Shown here in pieces: positions 62,230 to 64,000 of a stretch of 64,000 nucleotides of DNA. The position numbers and the translations under genes were made by a program. The stretch spans positions 62,001-126,000 of the forward strand of contig NZ_JAGGCS010000009.1 in assembly GCF_022884085.1 (NCBI RefSeq), written 5' to 3'. Within the stretch, counting starts at the first letter, position 1. Every line of letters begins with the position of its first letter. This stretch comes from Paenirhizobium cremeum (GTDB lineage: Bacteria > Pseudomonadota > Alphaproteobacteria > Rhizobiales > Rhizobiaceae). The notes under the pieces were generated by a model. It worked only from the letters and a program-made list of their open reading frames with translations. It did not search any database and was not told the origin of the DNA.

Positions 62230-62873
62230 GGCAGGATCTCGATCAGCGGAATGGTGGGAATGCGCCCGGCCCGGAAGGCCTCGAGGTTGAGATCGATCCG
62301 CTCGGCATCGAAGCGCACCGGCACGTCGAATTCGAAGCCCACCCGTACAAGCGCGCCGGACTGAGGAATATAATCCTCATCGATGACAACAAGACCGGTC
62401 GCCGCATCACAGGTGAAGGCGGAAGCCGGCAGCTCGACGCCATCGACGGCAAGCCGCACCGTGCCCGCCACCGGCTTGGCGATCACACGCCGCCATTCGC
62501 CCGCCGCATCCCCGTAGGTCTTCGCAAGCTGGAAGGTCACGGTCTCCCCGTCCCCCTCGCCGATGACCTGGTCGAAGGGCGTTACCGCCCGGTCGGGCGC
62601 GCAGGATTTCCCGTCCACCGGATCGCGAAAACGAAAGCCATGGAGACCACCGCCCCGCGCCTCAAAGAAGGACAGCACCTCGTAAAGGTCCGCCACCGAG
62701 CGCATCCCGGACCCCGCATCATAGGCGCGGCGGCTGTCGCGCCAGCGGCGGTTGCGCGCCTCCCTGCCGTTCGACAGGTTGACAATGTCGGTGCGCCGCA
62801 CCGGCCCGCCCGTCACGTTGAGCGACAGGCGCAGCGGAAACCGCACCTCGTGAAAGCCGTCTGCCATCGGCAT
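62226..62873 (-). CDS. GTA gp12 distal tail protein (DUF2460)
   Basis: 215 residues: FHEVRFPLRLSLNVTGGPVRRTDIV, ARRAYDAGSG-like (SRRAYDAGSGMRSVADLYEVLSFFEARGG), LHGFRFRDPVDGKSCAPD. This is the DUF2460 pattern. The protein closes the tail tube above the hub. Confidence 0.92.
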   Translation of the reverse strand: MPMADGFHEVRFPLRLSLNVTGGPVRRTDIVNLSNGREARNRRWRDSRRAYDAGSGMRSVADLYEVLSFFEARGGGLHGFRFRDPVDGKSCAPDRAVTPFDQVIGEGDGETVTFQLAKTYGDAAGEWRRVIAKPVAGTVRLAVDGVELPASAFTCDAATGLVVIDEDYIPQSGALVRVGFEFDVPVRFDAERIDLNLEAFRAGRIPTIPLIEILP

Positions 62874-62994
62874 GCCTCCTTGGAATGGAACCTTGATCTG
62901 CCGTCGAAAACGGATTTGCTTTCAACGCTCTATCTATTTGTTTTCACGCAACTCCGGACGCAAAACCGGTTCCCACTTTTGCTGGAGTTGCTGT

Positions 62995-63582
62995 CTAAAG
63001 ATTCCGCCGGCCGCGCCCGACCGAGCGTGCCAGCATCGCGGTGATCTGGCCTTCGCTGCGGGCGAAGCTCGCCGCATCCGTCGCCGTCACGTTGAAGTTG
63101 ATCTGGGTCGTCCCGCCGCCGGCCGCCGCGACCCCGAGCGAACCGTCGGCCGCGCGCCTCAGCGGCAGGATCGCCTCGGACCCCGCCTCGCCCATCAGGC
63201 CGAGATCGCCGCCCAGCGGAAAATAGGTCGGCGCGGAGACCACGCCGCCCGTTGCAAACGGCGTCACCCGTCCCGGCACGCCGCCATCGGCAAAGGGCAG
63301 GATGGAACCGAACCCCGCCGTCAGCGACGAGATCAGCCCCGAGGTCAGCGTCGAAAGCATGGTTTCGAGCGGCTTCAGCCCGGAGGCCAGCGCCACGTCG
63401 GAAAGCCGCAGGCCCAGCGATCGCAGCGTATCGTCGAGCCCCTTGCCGCCGATGGTGGCACTCTTCAGCGCCCCGGTCAGCGCCCGGCCGAAACTCGCCG
63501 AGCGGTTTTCAAGATCGTCAAGCGCCTTCAGCGCCGTCGACGCATCCAGCTCGACCGCAAACGAAAGACCGTCGTCATTCAT
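62995..63582 (-). CDS. GTA gp11 short tape-measure protein
   Basis: 195 residues from MNDDGLSFAVELD, with AAAGGAG upstream. LDDTLRSLGLRLSDVALASGLKPLE and the glycine-rich FADGGVPGRVTPFATGGVVSAPTYF, MGEAGSEAILPL are hallmarks of the GTA/lambda-like tape measure C-terminus. The shortness agrees with the short tail of GTA particles. Confidence 0.9.
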   Translation of the reverse strand: MNDDGLSFAVELDASTALKALDDLENRSASFGRALTGALKSATIGGKGLDDTLRSLGLRLSDVALASGLKPLETMLSTLTSGLISSLTAGFGSILPFADGGVPGRVTPFATGGVVSAPTYFPLGGDLGLMGEAGSEAILPLRRAADGSLGVAAAGGGTTQINFNVTATDAASFARSEGQITAMLARSVGRGRRNL

Positions 63583-63637
63583 GGTTGAATGCTCCTTTGA
63601 ACAAAACGGAGGCAAGTTCGATACGTTCCGCACCGTC

Positions 63638-63750
63638 ATGCCTGTGCTCGTCACAGGCATCCAGCTAGCCCAAGTCCTTGGGCCGAAAGACCCTTTCGGC
63701 CTCTCATCCGCCTGCGTCCTACGGCACATTCTCCCCGCAAGCGGGGAGAA
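63638..63750. repeat. Cluster of palindromic repeats between GTA genes
   Basis: Three inverted repeats in the 244-bp gap between gp11 and gp10.1: ATGCCTGTG-n5-CACAGGCAT (63638-63660), GCCCAAG/TTGGGC near 63668-63682, and a perfect 22-bp palindrome (TTCTCCCCGCA and its complement, 63729-63750) followed by AGGGTCAGAGTGAGGGGC. All are of the dispersed rhizobial type. Confidence 0.6.
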
Positions 63751-63826
63751 GGTTAGGGTCAGAGTGAGGGGCAGGGACAGTTGGGGTTAGGTGCAGACTC
63801 GTGGCAGATAAACGAAACCCATCCCC

Positions 63827-64000
63827 TCAATCCGGAAAGGCCCGCATCAGCATCTCCAGCCCATCCCGCCCCAGCCGGGCGGGCCGCAGCGCAAACGCAC
63901 CGGTCATCGCGGCAAACTCGACGAGGCTCAGCTCCCAGAAACGCGTCGGATCTAGCCGCAGGCGGCAAAGGCCGGTGTCGAGCACCGCCCCCCAGGGGAA
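63827..64000 (-). CDS. GTA gp10.1-like tail assembly chaperone (5' end beyond window)
   Basis: 57 residues visible, ending with the family pattern LCRLRLDPTRFWELSLVEF and LRPARLGRDGLEMLMRAFPD, then TGA. It is the small DUF-type chaperone encoded between the GTA tail genes and gp11. Its start lies outside the window. Confidence 0.82.
   Translation of the reverse strand, partial: FPWGAVLDTGLCRLRLDPTRFWELSLVEFAAMTGAFALRPARLGRDGLEMLMRAFPD

Noticed and set aside
1..64000. CRISPR array, tRNA or rRNA gene, IS element other than the Mu-like phage
   Set aside because: No regular spaced repeats, no cloverleaf-type or rRNA sequence and no other transposase seen on either strand.

Overview
The window is chromosomal DNA from an alphaproteobacterium, most likely a member of the Rhizobiaceae (Rhizobium, Agrobacterium, Shinella or a relative). 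The evidence is the high GC content, the gene order glnE / two-component pair / degP / ccmHFEI (cycLKJH) / feuPQ, and a rhizobial-type gene transfer agent (GTA) cluster. No rRNA, tRNA or CRISPR array was seen.

Host part, 1-16.4 kb: the end of a PAS sensor kinase (+ strand), then a minus-strand block. Read 5' to 3' on the minus strand this holds a PepSY-like periplasmic protein (FeuN candidate), the response regulator feuP and sensor kinase feuQ, a lipoprotein, the cytochrome c maturation operon ccmI-ccmE-ccmF-ccmH, the DegP/HtrA protease, an OmpR-type regulator with its kinase, and glnE. ccmH carries a palindromic repeat inserted in frame ahead of its signal sequence.

GTA part, 16.4-19.4 kb and 59.05-64 kb: these two blocks are one minus-strand GTA tail module. 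It contains a gp10.1-like chaperone (cut by the window edge), a short gp11 tape measure, gp12, gp13, a gp14 peptidase and gp15. A low-GC PemK-like toxin/antitoxin-like pair sits between gp13 and gp14. The gp15 hub gene is split by a prophage.

Prophage, 19,409-59,050 (39,642 bp): a complete-looking Mu-like transposable phage inserted in gp15. A 5-bp duplication (ATTCT) flanks it, and its ends are matching TGT...ACA termini with MuA-type sites. Removing the phage and one ATTCT copy rejoins gp15 in frame as a 1,280-residue protein. The phage lies reversed relative to the usual Mu map. Its c-end is at 59 kb, with a + strand repressor and a secreted protein, then (minus strand) Ner, ParB-like, MuA, MuB, small early genes, GemA and a Mor/C-like activator. 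Late genes follow: endolysin and membrane proteins, terminase, portal, MuF, gpG, protease/scaffold, capsid, Mu-type head-tail genes, sheath, tube, a frameshifted chaperone, tape measure, a P2-type U-X-D-V-W-J-I baseplate set, tail fibre and an SGNH hydrolase. Morons occur at 27.6-28.5 kb and at both ends.

Signals beyond genes: (1) four near-identical palindromes, each just ahead of a late module, fitting late promoters driven by the Mor/C-like activator; (2) a heptamer, TCTAACG, found 20 times in the prophage and not seen in the 24 kb of host DNA; (3) candidate -1 frameshift sites in the tail chaperone and at the portal/MuF junction; (4) a hydrolase cassette between two copies of a ~54-bp hairpin-bearing direct repeat; (5) a large dyad operator between repressor and ner. 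All counts and alignments were done by eye.
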